In this document: in pieces, positions 15,960 through 24,417 of the stretch | Layout: each line of letters begins with the position of its first letter | Numbering within the stretch: position 1 is the first letter of the stretch | NCBI RefSeq assembly: GCF_000429365.1 | Contig: NZ_AUBS01000008.1 | Span: forward strand, 94,346 to 158,345 | DNA: 64,000 nt | Direction of reading: 5' to 3' | From: Pseudodonghicola xiamenensis DSM 18339 | GTDB taxonomy: Bacteria > Pseudomonadota > Alphaproteobacteria > Rhodobacterales > Rhodobacteraceae | Notes under the pieces: model-generated | Told to the model about the DNA's origin: nothing | What the model saw: only the letters and a program-made list of their open reading frames with translations | The model's database searches: none | Position numbers and translations under genes: made by a program

Positions 15960-16937
15960 TCAGGGCTTCAGCAGCACCTTGCCGGCCTTGCCCGGTGCCA
16001 GCGAGGCACGCACCGCGTCGCCGATCCGGTCCAGCGGGAAGATCGCCTCGACCGGAAGCTGCACGGCACCGGTGATGACCAGGCGCATCAGTTCACCGAA
16101 GAGACGCTGACGTTCGTCCGCAGGCATCGCCGCGCTGACCTTGGCGCCCCAGAAGCCCTTGACCACCGCCTGTTTGAAGATCAGATCGCCCGAGGAGATC
16201 TGCATCGGCTCGCCAGTCATTGTGCCGAAGGAGACCAACAGCCCATCATCACCCAGAAGCGACAGCAGATCACCGCTGGCGGTGCCGCCGACGGAATCGA
16301 TGGCAGCCACGATGGGAGCATCCCCGGCCAGCGCGCGGACCTGTTGCTTCCAGCCCTCGGCGGCGGTGGACACCACGTTGCCGATCCCCAGCGTCTCGAG
16401 CTCACCAATACCGGCATCACGACGCACCAGATTGATCACATTGATGCCGCGCGCCTTGCCCAGCATGGCGACCGCCTTGCCGACCATGCCGTTGGCGGTG
16501 TTCTGAACGATCCAGTCGCCTTCCTTGACCTCAAGGAACTCCAGCAGCGTCAGGGCGCTGAACGGCATGGCGATCAACTGCGCCGCCGCCTCGTCGCCGA
16601 TCTCCTCGGGCAATGGCACCAGCCCCTTGGCTGAGGCGGTGAAATACTCCGCCCAAGTGCCATGGACGCCGGCGACGGCGACCCGTTGGCCCAGGGTCAC
16701 GCCCTCGACGCCTTCGCCCAGCGCGTCGACGGTGCCGACCGCCTCGGACCCGCCGATGGCCGGCAGTTCGGGTTTATAGCCATATTGGCCACGCACGGTC
16801 CAAAGATCGTGGTTGTGGATCGGCGACAGGATCGTCTTGATCCGCACCTGACCCGCTGCGGGGTCCGGCAGGGGCGCGTCGACGGGGGCCAGAACCTCGG
16901 CCGGGTCGCCGAAGGTTGCATGTTTTGCAGTACGCAT
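15960..16937 (-). CDS. MDR-family NADPH-dependent oxidoreductase (quinone/enoyl reductase-like)
   Basis: A 325-residue medium-chain dehydrogenase/reductase: GroES-like domain (1-120) and Rossmann domain (NTANGMVGKAVAMLGK then INLVRR). It lacks the catalytic zinc Cys-His set of alcohol dehydrogenases. The pattern resembles 2-enoyl-thioester and quinone reductases that use NADPH on activated double bonds. It is the third gene of the NemR-like/ohr operon (17-bp gap), which fits a job in reducing electrophilic enones or quinones. Confidence 0.82.
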   Translation of the reverse strand: MRTAKHATFGDPAEVLAPVDAPLPDPAAGQVRIKTILSPIHNHDLWTVRGQYGYKPELPAIGGSEAVGTVDALGEGVEGVTLGQRVAVAGVHGTWAEYFTASAKGLVPLPEEIGDEAAAQLIAMPFSALTLLEFLEVKEGDWIVQNTANGMVGKAVAMLGKARGINVINLVRRDAGIGELETLGIGNVVSTAAEGWKQQVRALAGDAPIVAAIDSVGGTASGDLLSLLGDDGLLVSFGTMTGEPMQISSGDLIFKQAVVKGFWGAKVSAAMPADERQRLFGELMRLVITGAVQLPVEAIFPLDRIGDAVRASLAPGKAGKVLLKP

Positions 16938-16954
16938 GGTGGTCTTCCTTGAAC

Positions 16955-17365
16955 TTAGGCAGCAGTCACGTGCAGACGCACGTCGATATTGTCGCGGGTG
17001 GCATTGGAATAGGGGCAGACCTGATGGGTCGCGGCGATCAGCTTCTGCGCCTCTGCCTCGGACAGACCGGGCACGTCGATGTAGATGTCGAGATCGAGCT
17101 TGTAGCCACCTTCCGGGGTCTGGCCGATGCCGACCTCGACCGAGGTTTTACTGCCGGTGGCATCGAGCCCCATCTGTTTCGAGACGACCGCCAGGGCACC
17201 GTCGAAACAGGCGGCATAGCCCAGCGCGAAAAGCTGTTCGGGGTTGGCGCCGGCCTTGCCTGATCCGGGCACCGCCAGATCGAAGGCGAGACTGCCGTCG
17301 TCAAGTTCGGTATGGCCGGAACGGCCGCCGGTCGCGGTGGCGCGGGTCTTGTAGAAAATCTTCAT
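16955..17365 (-). CDS. ohr: Organic hydroperoxide resistance protein (Ohr, OsmC family)
   Basis: A 136-residue OsmC-fold thiol peroxidase that reduces organic hydroperoxides. Both redox cysteines are visible in their family contexts (AACFDGA and VCPYSNATR), with the N-terminal TRATATGGRSG segment typical of Ohr. The start at 17365 follows GAGGAGG. It begins one nucleotide after the TetR gene ends, so the two are cotranscribed. Control by a TetR regulator rather than the usual MarR-type OhrR is notable. Confidence 0.92.
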   Translation of the reverse strand: MKIFYKTRATATGGRSGHTELDDGSLAFDLAVPGSGKAGANPEQLFALGYAACFDGALAVVSKQMGLDATGSKTSVEVGIGQTPEGGYKLDLDIYIDVPGLSEAEAQKLIAATHQVCPYSNATRDNIDVRLHVTAA

Positions 17366-17366
17366 C

Positions 17367-18005
17367 TCAGTCCTCCTCTGGGTCAGGGTGAATATGCGAA
17401 TGTCCGGAACAGACCAGCAGCGCCTGGGTCGCCTCATAGGCCTGACGCATCGGCGCACGATCGCGCGAAAGTTTGGTCAGCAGCGCCGCGCCCAGCCACA
17501 TCTGATACAGCATCTGCGCCAATCCCGGCGCGGGCGCACCACCGGGCAGAGAGCCATCGGCACGCGCCTCTGCGATCATCTGCGCGATCCGGGCGATCAA
17601 CGCCTCGGTCCCCTCGCTCAGCACCAGGCGCATGTCTTCGGACAGATCGGCAACCTCGGCGGCCAGCTTGACGACAAGGCAATCCTCGGCCCAGCCCCGG
17701 GCCGGATCCTCGGTGCCCGCCAGCCAGGCGCCCCAATAGCGCATCAGCCGGGTTCGCCCGTCAGGCAGATCGGCGGCCAGTAGCTGATCCATCAGCGCCA
17801 GATAGCCATCGACGTATTGCTGCAACAGGGCGCAACCGAAGGCCTCTTTCGAGGGGAAGTAATAATAGAACGATCCCTTGGGCACGCCGGAGGCCTTCAA
17901 GACTTCCTGCAAACCAACGCCCACAAACCCCTTCTTCAAGACAAGCGCATGGCCCGTCTCGAGGATCTTCCGGCGTGTCGCCTCGGCTTTACTGATCTGT
18001 GTCAT
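17367..18005 (-). CDS. TetR-family regulator, NemR-like electrophile sensor
   Basis: A 212-residue TetR protein closely patterned on NemR of E. coli: FVGVGLQEVLKASGVPKGSFYYYF in the DNA-binding domain, then EDCLVVKLAAEVADLSEDMR. NemR senses electrophiles through Cys106 paired with Lys175. Here Cys109 and Lys178 fall in the same contexts with the same 69-residue spacing. It heads an operon with ohr and an MDR reductase and has a palindromic operator 22 bp upstream, so it is probably an autorepressor released by reactive carbonyls, quinones or hypochlorite. Confidence 0.85.
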   Translation of the reverse strand: MTQISKAEATRRKILETGHALVLKKGFVGVGLQEVLKASGVPKGSFYYYFPSKEAFGCALLQQYVDGYLALMDQLLAADLPDGRTRLMRYWGAWLAGTEDPARGWAEDCLVVKLAAEVADLSEDMRLVLSEGTEALIARIAQMIAEARADGSLPGGAPAPGLAQMLYQMWLGAALLTKLSRDRAPMRQAYEATQALLVCSGHSHIHPDPEED

Positions 18006-18026
18006 GACCTTTCAGATAGGTTAAAA

Positions 18027-18041
18027 TAGACCGGTCGTCTA
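18027..18041. promoter_or_regulatory. NemR-like operator TAGACCGGTCGTCTA
   Basis: A 5-5-5 inverted repeat (TAGAC/GTCTA) just upstream of the TetR start. It resembles the E. coli NemR box, TAGACC-N4-GGTCTA, and is placed for autorepression of the regulator-ohr-MDR operon. Confidence 0.65.
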
Positions 18042-18086
18042 GTAGCATTTCCGTGATCCTTCCGGCCCCACGTCCGCCAACGAAGA

Positions 18087-18104
18087 AGGGGCCCGAAGGC
18101 CCCT
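18087..18104 (-). terminator. Hairpin terminator of the phosphonate operon
   Basis: On the minus strand AGGGGCC-TTCG-GGCCCCT forms a 7-bp stem closed by a UUCG tetraloop, 33 nt after the stop of the sulfatase-superfamily gene. It is followed by TCTTCG rather than a clean T-run, so it is a probable but not classical intrinsic terminator. Confidence 0.65.
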
Positions 18105-18136
18105 GTCCTGCTCCATATGATCCGCGCGCCCGTCGC

Positions 18137-19636
18137 TCAGCGGCGGGGATTGCGGCCGCGCTTCACCCCCTCCGGCGTGATCATGGTCCAGCCGAAACGG
18201 CCCTCGGCATGGGTCATGCGGTGATCCAGCAGACGGCGCGTCATTGCCAACAGCCGGGGGGCCTGGGCGGGATCAGTGGCAAGGTCCCGCGCCTCCCCGT
18301 CTTCGGCATGATCGAACAACAGCGGCGGCACCCCGCCGTTGACATGCACCAGCGTGTGCCGCCCCTCGCGCAGGATGCAAAGGTTTGCGCGATCCGCCGT
18401 CACCCCCAGCGCCCTCTGCGCCACCGTGGGCGTGATCGGATCGCCGAAATCGAGCTCGGAATAGCTGTAATCGCGCCAACTCTCCGGCGCCTCGCCAGCC
18501 AGGAAGGGGCGCAGGCTGCGCCCGTCCATGGTATCGGGGATATCGACGCCCAGCAGATCGAGGATGGTGGGGGTGACATCCACCGATTCCGTCATCGCCT
18601 CGACGGCACGACCAAAGGCCTCCGGCTGATCGGGGTCGCGAATGATCAGCGGTACGTGATAGGCGGCCTCGTGATAGGTCATCTTGCCCCAAAGGCCGTA
18701 ATCGCCCAGCATCTCGCCATGATCGGCGGAGACCACCAGCAGCGTGTCATCATACTGGCCGCTATCCTTCAGCCAGGCGATGACGCGGCCAATATGGTGG
18801 TCGACCTCGGTGGCGAGACCCAGATAGATCGCCCGCAACAGCGCGACATTTTCCGGCGTGGCCTCCAGATCTGGAAACCCCACGACATTGCGCGCAATGC
18901 GCTGCGCCGCCCGGGCAGGTGCGTCGATCATATGGCCATCGCTTTGTGCCGGGGCCGGCAGGCTGGCGGGATCATACATACGGTTATAGGGCGCTGGCGC
19001 GACCAGTGGCGGATGCGGTCGGATATAGGTCAGATGGGCGCACCAGCCGCGCGGCCTCACGGCAATTTCCGACAGGAAGCGATCGGTCAGAAAAGCGGTA
19101 TCGCTGTCCTCGGCGCGGTAGAGCGCGGGATCGTCGGGCCGATCGCCTGCGGGGCGAAAGATCTCCTCCCCCGCCGGCACGTCATAGCCCTGCCGGGCCA
19201 GATGGGCGCGCCAGGGCCAACTTTCCTCGAGCCGCATCTCCAGCGCCTCGTCAAAGCCGGGCATCACCTGTTCATAGCTGGTCAGCGCCGGATCGGCCGG
19301 GTCATGCGCCCGGGGGTCACGCGCGCTGTCGGTATAGCCGTAGAGCAACGGCAACCAACCGCCGCGCCTGAGTTCAGTCGCCAGATTGGGGCAGTCGGCC
19401 GGCAGCGGCGTGCCATTGCGCACGGCACGATGGTTCATTGCATATTGCCCGGTCAGGATCGAGGCGCGCGACGGCCCACAGGGGTTGGTCACCGAATAAT
19501 GCCGGCGAAAGCTGACCGCCTCGCCCATCAATGCCCGCAGGTTGGGCAAATCGACATGGGCGGCCAACGCCCCGTGCAGGCAATCGGCACGAAACTGGTC
19601 GATCACCACGAAAAGCAGGTTTCTGCGCGGGGGCAT
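18137..19636 (-). CDS. Sulfatase-superfamily hydrolase, phosphonate monoester hydrolase-like
   Basis: A 499-residue alkaline-phosphatase/sulfatase superfamily enzyme. CGPSR at residues 53-57 is the C-x-P-x-R signature whose Cys becomes formylglycine. Metal ligands are visible at Asp13 and in SADHGEMLGD. Segments such as GYTDSARDPR, TYIRPHPPLVA, LATEVDHHIGRV and the C-terminal RRLLDHRMTHAE match the phosphonate monoester hydrolase/phosphodiesterase branch better than sulfate-ester sulfatases. It ends the phnWX operon, which supports a phosphonate-ester substrate. The start at 19636 is chosen because the longer reading is Arg/Cys-rich and the conserved fold begins there. Confidence 0.8.
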   Translation of the reverse strand: MPPRRNLLFVVIDQFRADCLHGALAAHVDLPNLRALMGEAVSFRRHYSVTNPCGPSRASILTGQYAMNHRAVRNGTPLPADCPNLATELRRGGWLPLLYGYTDSARDPRAHDPADPALTSYEQVMPGFDEALEMRLEESWPWRAHLARQGYDVPAGEEIFRPAGDRPDDPALYRAEDSDTAFLTDRFLSEIAVRPRGWCAHLTYIRPHPPLVAPAPYNRMYDPASLPAPAQSDGHMIDAPARAAQRIARNVVGFPDLEATPENVALLRAIYLGLATEVDHHIGRVIAWLKDSGQYDDTLLVVSADHGEMLGDYGLWGKMTYHEAAYHVPLIIRDPDQPEAFGRAVEAMTESVDVTPTILDLLGVDIPDTMDGRSLRPFLAGEAPESWRDYSYSELDFGDPITPTVAQRALGVTADRANLCILREGRHTLVHVNGGVPPLLFDHAEDGEARDLATDPAQAPRLLAMTRRLLDHRMTHAEGRFGWTMITPEGVKRGRNPRR

Positions 19637-19673
19637 GGCGGTCTCCTGTTGCCGTCTTGCGGTCTTCGGGAAA

Positions 19674-19700
19674 GCCCGCGCCATGGCTGGCGGCGCGGGC
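19674..19700 (-). terminator. Intercistronic hairpin after the amidase
   Basis: GCCCGCGCC pairs with GGCGCGGGC (9 bp, 9-nt loop) between the amidase and hydrolase genes. It has a short T-run on the minus strand (CTTTCC). It may cause partial termination within the operon. Confidence 0.5.
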
Positions 19701-19706
19701 CTGCTT

Positions 19707-21131
19707 TCAGCTTTGCCGCGACGGGCGCGGATCAATCGGGCGCAGCGCCGGCTGGCGGCGCTCCAGCACTTCGCCCGCGGCGAGCAGCATGTTCTCGGCA
19801 AAGCGCGTCGACAAAAGCTGTACGCCGGTCGGCAGGCCATCCACCACCCCCATCGGCACCGAAAGACCTGGCAACCCAAGCACCGGCGGCATGAAGGCCG
19901 GCGCCAGTTCGGTCAGATAGGTTTGGCCGGAGGTTTCTGGCTGCATGTCGTGCCGGGCGGGATAGGGTCGGCGCCAGGACGGCGCCGTCAACACGATGGG
20001 ATGAGTGGCAAACAACATCTGCCATTGCCGAAGAACTGCGTTGCGGCTCGCGAAGGCCGCCAGAAAGGCGTCGCGATCCAACGGCTCCAGCGTATCGCAG
20101 AGCAGATCCATCAGCCGGTTGACCCGCGCATCCCCCAGCTTGCGAATGCCATGAATCGGCCCCGACAGGAGCTCATGCCCGACCACCACCTGCCAGAGCT
20201 CAGAGGCTGCCAGAAGCGAGGGCGTTTCCACCTCCTCGACCTCATAGCCGGCATCCGACAGCATCGCCGCGGCGCGGATAATGGCATCGACCACCTGGGG
20301 ATCGGCGGTGCACCCTTCGGGTTCACGGATCATCGCGACCTTGCAGGGCCGTGCGACATAGCCAAGATCGACCGGCGGCATGACCACCTGCAGCGGGTCG
20401 CGCGGGTCCCAAAGGCTCAGCGCCTGCAGCCCCAGCCGGATGTCCTTGACCGACCGCGCCAGCGCCCCCTGAACCGAGGCGACCTGCGAGGCCAGCAGAC
20501 GCTCCGATCGCGACGAGGGGTTATGGCAGGGCAGCAGCCCAGCGGTGGGACGCAGCCCGAAAACACCGTTGACATAGGCCGGCAAGCGGATCGAGCCACC
20601 GATATCGCTGCCATGCGCCAACGCACCGATGCCGGCGGCCACAGCGGCCCCCGCCCCACCCGATGACCCCGCCGGGGTGATTTCCGGATCATAGGGGTTC
20701 ATCGTCGGCCCGAAGAGATCGTTATCGGTGAAAAAGCTCATCGAGAAGGCTGGCGTATTGGTCCGCCCGATGATCACCGCGCCAGAAGCGCGCAGGGAGC
20801 GCACGACCGAACCGTCCTCGGGTGCGATCAGATCGGCGAAGGCCGGCACCCCGTTGGCGGTGGCGCGGCCCTTGTAATCGGCGTTCATCTTGGTGGTGAC
20901 GGGCACCCCGTGCAGCACCCCCAATTCCTCACCCTGGGCACGGGCGGCATCGGCGGCACGGGCGTCCTTCAACGCCTGCTCTGGCAGCGCGTCGACAACC
21001 GCGTTCAGCGCCGGGTTCACCGCCTCCATCCGGGCAATCGCCGCCTCGGTCGCCTCGACGCTGGAAATATCCCCCACCGCGATCGCCGTGGCCAGCTCGG
21101 CGGCAGTCCAGCTCCAGAGCTCTTTCGTCAT
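19707..21131 (-). CDS. Amidase, amidase-signature family
   Basis: A 474-residue amidase-signature hydrolase. The catalytic Ser-cisSer-Lys region is visible: Lys in PVTTKMNADYKG, the Gly/Ser-rich signature GSSGGAGAAVAAGIG and the SDIGGSIRLPA motif. It cleaves an amide bond in an unknown substrate. The start at 21131 has GGGAG 8 nt upstream; an ATG two codons earlier is too close to it. Position between phnX and the phosphonate-ester hydrolase-like gene suggests an N-acylated aminophosphonate as one possible substrate. Confidence 0.85.
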   Translation of the reverse strand: MTKELWSWTAAELATAIAVGDISSVEATEAAIARMEAVNPALNAVVDALPEQALKDARAADAARAQGEELGVLHGVPVTTKMNADYKGRATANGVPAFADLIAPEDGSVVRSLRASGAVIIGRTNTPAFSMSFFTDNDLFGPTMNPYDPEITPAGSSGGAGAAVAAGIGALAHGSDIGGSIRLPAYVNGVFGLRPTAGLLPCHNPSSRSERLLASQVASVQGALARSVKDIRLGLQALSLWDPRDPLQVVMPPVDLGYVARPCKVAMIREPEGCTADPQVVDAIIRAAAMLSDAGYEVEEVETPSLLAASELWQVVVGHELLSGPIHGIRKLGDARVNRLMDLLCDTLEPLDRDAFLAAFASRNAVLRQWQMLFATHPIVLTAPSWRRPYPARHDMQPETSGQTYLTELAPAFMPPVLGLPGLSVPMGVVDGLPTGVQLLSTRFAENMLLAAGEVLERRQPALRPIDPRPSRQS

Positions 21132-21172
21132 CCCCATATCTCCCGGGCAGTCTTTTGTCTTGAAACGGAACA

Positions 21173-21195
21173 GGGCCCCGGCAAACGCGGGGCCC
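21173..21195 (-). terminator. Intercistronic hairpin after phnX
   Basis: GGGCCCCG and CGGGGCCC form an 8-bp stem with a 7-nt loop between phnX and the amidase. There is no clear T-run. It may attenuate or process the transcript. Confidence 0.45.
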
Positions 21196-21203
21196 CGAAG
21201 CGG

Positions 21204-21983
21204 TCAGGCGTCAAGCTTGCGCAGCAGCGCCGGCAGATCGGCCACCGTGTCGATCACATAGTCGGCTCCGGCCGCTTTCAGGATCTCGGTCGCATGGGCG
21301 CGCAGCGCCTCGACCTCCTCCGCCGGCAGAGCGGCCAGTTCCTCGGGCGTCTTGCCCACCGCATTGCCGGACATCGCCACGCCGACGGTCAGACAGCCCG
21401 CCGCCACGCCTTCGCCGATCCCCGGCGCGGTGTCGTCCACCTTGACGATGGCGGACGGCGGATAGACCACCAGATCGACCATGCATTTATACATGCCAAG
21501 AGGACCGGGGCGGCCTTCGGGCAGATCATCGGAACAGACAAGGTTATCGGGCACATAGCCCTGGGCGGCGGCCGCTGGCAGCACGTTTTCCATGATCGAC
21601 CGGGTATAGCCGGTGGTCGAGCCGATCTTGAGCCCCATCGCCCGTAGCTCATCCACCGCCGCCTTCGCCCCCGGCACCAGATCGGCATAATCGGCGGCAA
21701 CCTTTTCGTTCATCGGCACGAAGATCTCATAGACCTTGTCCACATCGGCATCAGTGGGCGCCGCGCCGTATTTGTCGGCCCATTGCGCCGCGATCTCGGG
21801 CATGTCCATCATCGCGCGGATATGGTACCATTTGGCTGATCCCATCGGCGCACGGGCTTGTTCGATCGTTGCCTCGATGCCGAACTGGGCAAAGGCCTTC
21901 ACGAAAACCCCCATCGGCGCGAAAGAGCCGAAATCGACAATGGTGCCGGCCCAGTCGAAGACGGCGGCCTTGAAACGGTTCAT
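21204..21983 (-). CDS. phnX: Phosphonoacetaldehyde hydrolase
   Basis: A 259-residue HAD-superfamily enzyme that cleaves the C-P bond of phosphonoacetaldehyde into acetaldehyde and phosphate. The nucleophile motif FDWAGTIVDFG carries the Asp, and the cap-domain Lys that forms the Schiff base is expected near PMGSAKWYH. The later SSDDLPEGRPGPLGMY and KVDDTAPGIGEG segments are family-typical. It overlaps phnW by ATGA, so both are translated together. Confidence 0.95.
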   Translation of the reverse strand: MNRFKAAVFDWAGTIVDFGSFAPMGVFVKAFAQFGIEATIEQARAPMGSAKWYHIRAMMDMPEIAAQWADKYGAAPTDADVDKVYEIFVPMNEKVAADYADLVPGAKAAVDELRAMGLKIGSTTGYTRSIMENVLPAAAAQGYVPDNLVCSDDLPEGRPGPLGMYKCMVDLVVYPPSAIVKVDDTAPGIGEGVAAGCLTVGVAMSGNAVGKTPEELAALPAEEVEALRAHATEILKAAGADYVIDTVADLPALLRKLDA

Positions 21984-23185
21984 GCGGTTTCCCTCACCTT
22001 TGCTTGCGCCAGCTTGGCGCGTTCTTCCAATGCGGCGGCGGGCGGTGTGGCGCTTGCCACCCCGAGTTCGCCAAGGCTGTCGCGGGCGGCCTCGACCACG
22101 CGGGTCATCACGGCGGCATCCATCCGGCCGATACAGCCGATGCGGAAGCTGTCCACCACCGTCAGCTTGCCCGGGTAGATGATGAACCCCTTGTCCTTCA
22201 TCAGCTCGTAGAAACGGGCGAAATCGAACTTCGGATCGGCGGGGTTGAAGAAGGTGACGATGATCGGCGACAGCCAGGTTTCATCCAGCAGCGTCTCGAA
22301 CCCCAGCCCGCGCATGCCGGCGACCATCACGTCGCGGTTGTTGGCATAGCGCGCGCCGCGCGCGGCAACGCCACCCTCTGCCTCATGCATCCGCAACGCC
22401 TCGATAAAGGCCGCGACCACATGGGTTGGAGGAGTAAAGCGCCACTGACCGGTGGTCTCCATATATTCCCATTGCGCATGCACATCGAGCGCCAGGGAAT
22501 GCGACCGCCCCTTGGCGGCCTCAAGCTCCGACCGCCGCGCCAGCACGAAGCCGAAGCCCGGCACGCCCTCGATGCACTTGTTGGCCGAGGAGACCATCGC
22601 CTCGAACCGGATTTTGCCGGGCTCCAGCGGCACGGCGCCGAAGGCGGACATGCTGTCGATCAACAGCTTGCGTCCAGCGGCATAGGTAGCCGCCGAGATC
22701 TCGGCCACCGGGTTCAGGATGCCCGAGGAGGTTTCACAATGAATGGCGAGCACATGGGTGATCGCCGGATCCGCAGCCAGGATGCGGGCGACATCGGCCC
22801 CACGCGGCGGCATGTAATCCCCCATGTCGAGCAGATGGCGCGCCCGGCCGATGGTGTCGCAGGTCTTGGCGGCACGCAGCCCGTAGGCGCCATTGGCCAG
22901 CACCAGAACCTTGCCGTCCCTGGGCACGAAGCTGCCCAGCATCGCCTCGACCAGATAGGAACCCGATCCCTGCATCGGCACGCAGGTGAAATCGTCGCCC
23001 CCCTCGCCCAGCATGGCGACCAGACGCATGCGCATCTCGTCGGTCATGACACGGAAATCGGCGTCCCAGCTACCCCAATCGCGCAGCATCGCCTCTTTCA
23101 CTTCATAGGCGGTGGTCAGCGGCCCGGGTGTCAGCAGATAGGGTTCGCCCAGTTTCGGTGGCGGGAAATTGCCCTGATCGGTCAT
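21980..23185 (-). CDS. phnW: 2-aminoethylphosphonate-pyruvate transaminase
   Basis: A 401-residue class V PLP-dependent aminotransferase that turns 2-aminoethylphosphonate and pyruvate into phosphonoacetaldehyde and alanine. The N-terminal LLTPGPLTTAYEVKEAM and the SGSYLVEAML and SSANKCIEGVPGFGFVLARR segments are diagnostic; the Lys in SSANKCIEG binds PLP. The start at 23185 is favoured by AAGGA spacing over an ATG two codons upstream. It is divergent from a LysR gene. Confidence 0.95.
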   Translation of the reverse strand: MTDQGNFPPPKLGEPYLLTPGPLTTAYEVKEAMLRDWGSWDADFRVMTDEMRMRLVAMLGEGGDDFTCVPMQGSGSYLVEAMLGSFVPRDGKVLVLANGAYGLRAAKTCDTIGRARHLLDMGDYMPPRGADVARILAADPAITHVLAIHCETSSGILNPVAEISAATYAAGRKLLIDSMSAFGAVPLEPGKIRFEAMVSSANKCIEGVPGFGFVLARRSELEAAKGRSHSLALDVHAQWEYMETTGQWRFTPPTHVVAAFIEALRMHEAEGGVAARGARYANNRDVMVAGMRGLGFETLLDETWLSPIIVTFFNPADPKFDFARFYELMKDKGFIIYPGKLTVVDSFRIGCIGRMDAAVMTRVVEAARDSLGELGVASATPPAAALEERAKLAQAKVRETA

Positions 23186-23253
23186 CCTCATTTTCCTTGA
23201 ATGACGGGAGTCGGCGGCAGAATGCCTGAGGCATATTCATTTGAAAAATTCAT

Positions 23254-23276
23254 AAATCCAATCTAACCATAGATTT
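23254..23276. promoter_or_regulatory. Possible LysR operator, AAATC-N13-GATTT
   Basis: An inverted repeat in the AT-rich 117-bp region between phnW and its divergent LysR gene. The spacing is compatible with a LysR dyad, but AT-rich promoters give such repeats by chance. Confidence 0.35.
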
Positions 23277-23302
23277 CAGCGATATATTGACGGCCCTCCC
23301 CA

Positions 23303-24175
23303 ATGCGATACGTACAGCTCCGCGCCTTTCACCATGTTGCCATCTGCGGCGGCTTCTCCCGGGCCGCCGAGGCGCTCTATCTGACCCAGCCGGCGATCTC
23401 GGATCAGGTCCGCAGACTAGAGGAGGAATATGACATCCTCCTGTTCAACCGACGCAACAAGCAGGTGACCCTGACCCGAGAGGGAGAGGAGTTGCTGGCG
23501 ATCACCCGGCGGCTGTTCGATGTCGAGCAACAGGCGCTGGAGTTGCTGACCGAATCCCGCGCCCTGAGATCGGGGGAACTGAGGATCGTGGCCGACGCAG
23601 CGCATCATTTGATCCCTGTCCTGAGCCGGTTCCGGGCGGCATATCCGGGCATTCGCATCTCTCTGCACGCAGGCAATACCCAAAGCGTTCTGGGGGCGCT
23701 GCACGCCTATGAGGCCGATATCGGAGTACTGGGGGAAATGCCGAAAGGGCGTGATTTCGTGACGCTCAAACTCAATTCGACGCCGATCATCGCCTTTGCC
23801 CACCGCGATCATCCCGCCGCCGCGACGAGCAGAGCCCGGCTTGCCGATCTGGCGCGCTATCCCTTGGTGCTGCGAGAACGGGGATCGAAGACCCGCCACC
23901 GACTGGAAGAGCTGGCGGCGGTCGAACATGTCACCCTGTCGCCCGCGATCGAGGCCGAGGGACGCGAGGCCGTGCGCGAGATCGTCGGCTCCGGTGCCGG
24001 CGTCGGCTTCGTGTCGACGGCCGAATTCGGCACCGACAGCCGCTTCACCGCGATCGAGATCGACGCGCCGCCGATGCTGATGGACGAAGCGCTGATCTGC
24101 CTGCGCGAACGTGCTGGCGCCAAGCTGGTGAAAGCCTTCTTCGACAGCGCCCGCAGCTCGCTGTCGCAGGGCTAG
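23303..24175 (+). CDS. LysR-type regulator, probable activator of the phn operon
   Basis: A 290-residue LysR protein with an N-terminal winged helix (GGFSRAAEALYLTQPAISDQV) and a C-terminal ligand-binding domain. Its divergent placement beside phnW matches the LysR regulators associated with 2-aminoethylphosphonate degradation genes. The inducer is likely a phosphonate such as 2-aminoethylphosphonate, but this is inferred from context only. Confidence 0.88.
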   Translation: MRYVQLRAFHHVAICGGFSRAAEALYLTQPAISDQVRRLEEEYDILLFNRRNKQVTLTREGEELLAITRRLFDVEQQALELLTESRALRSGELRIVADAAHHLIPVLSRFRAAYPGIRISLHAGNTQSVLGALHAYEADIGVLGEMPKGRDFVTLKLNSTPIIAFAHRDHPAAATSRARLADLARYPLVLRERGSKTRHRLEELAAVEHVTLSPAIEAEGREAVREIVGSGAGVGFVSTAEFGTDSRFTAIEIDAPPMLMDEALICLRERAGAKLVKAFFDSARSSLSQG

Positions 24176-24417
24176 CGCCCCCGCACAAGTTCCCCCTCGC
24201 CCACCCGTGCTAGGCCTGCCCCGGGGGAGAAACCGCCTTGTCACAGGATGTGCCACCACGCCCGGACCACCGCCGGGCCATCCGCGCGGCTTCGCGCGAA
24301 AGGACATCCTGCCCGAAAAGCCGGCGCCCCCTCTCCCCGCACGGCGAGGGCCCGGCCTCAGACCCCCCGATGGCACCGCCCTCGCCCTGCGCCATTCGCA
24401 ACTGACCGGAGGGCCCG
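24176..24417. other. 242-bp C-rich intergenic region, no gene seen
   Basis: This gap between the LysR and acyl-CoA dehydrogenase genes is very C-rich on the plus strand. It holds short hairpins, including CGCGCG-GCTT-CGCGCG. No convincing reading frame or recognised RNA was found. A CGGAGG site at its end serves the downstream gene. Confidence 0.5.
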
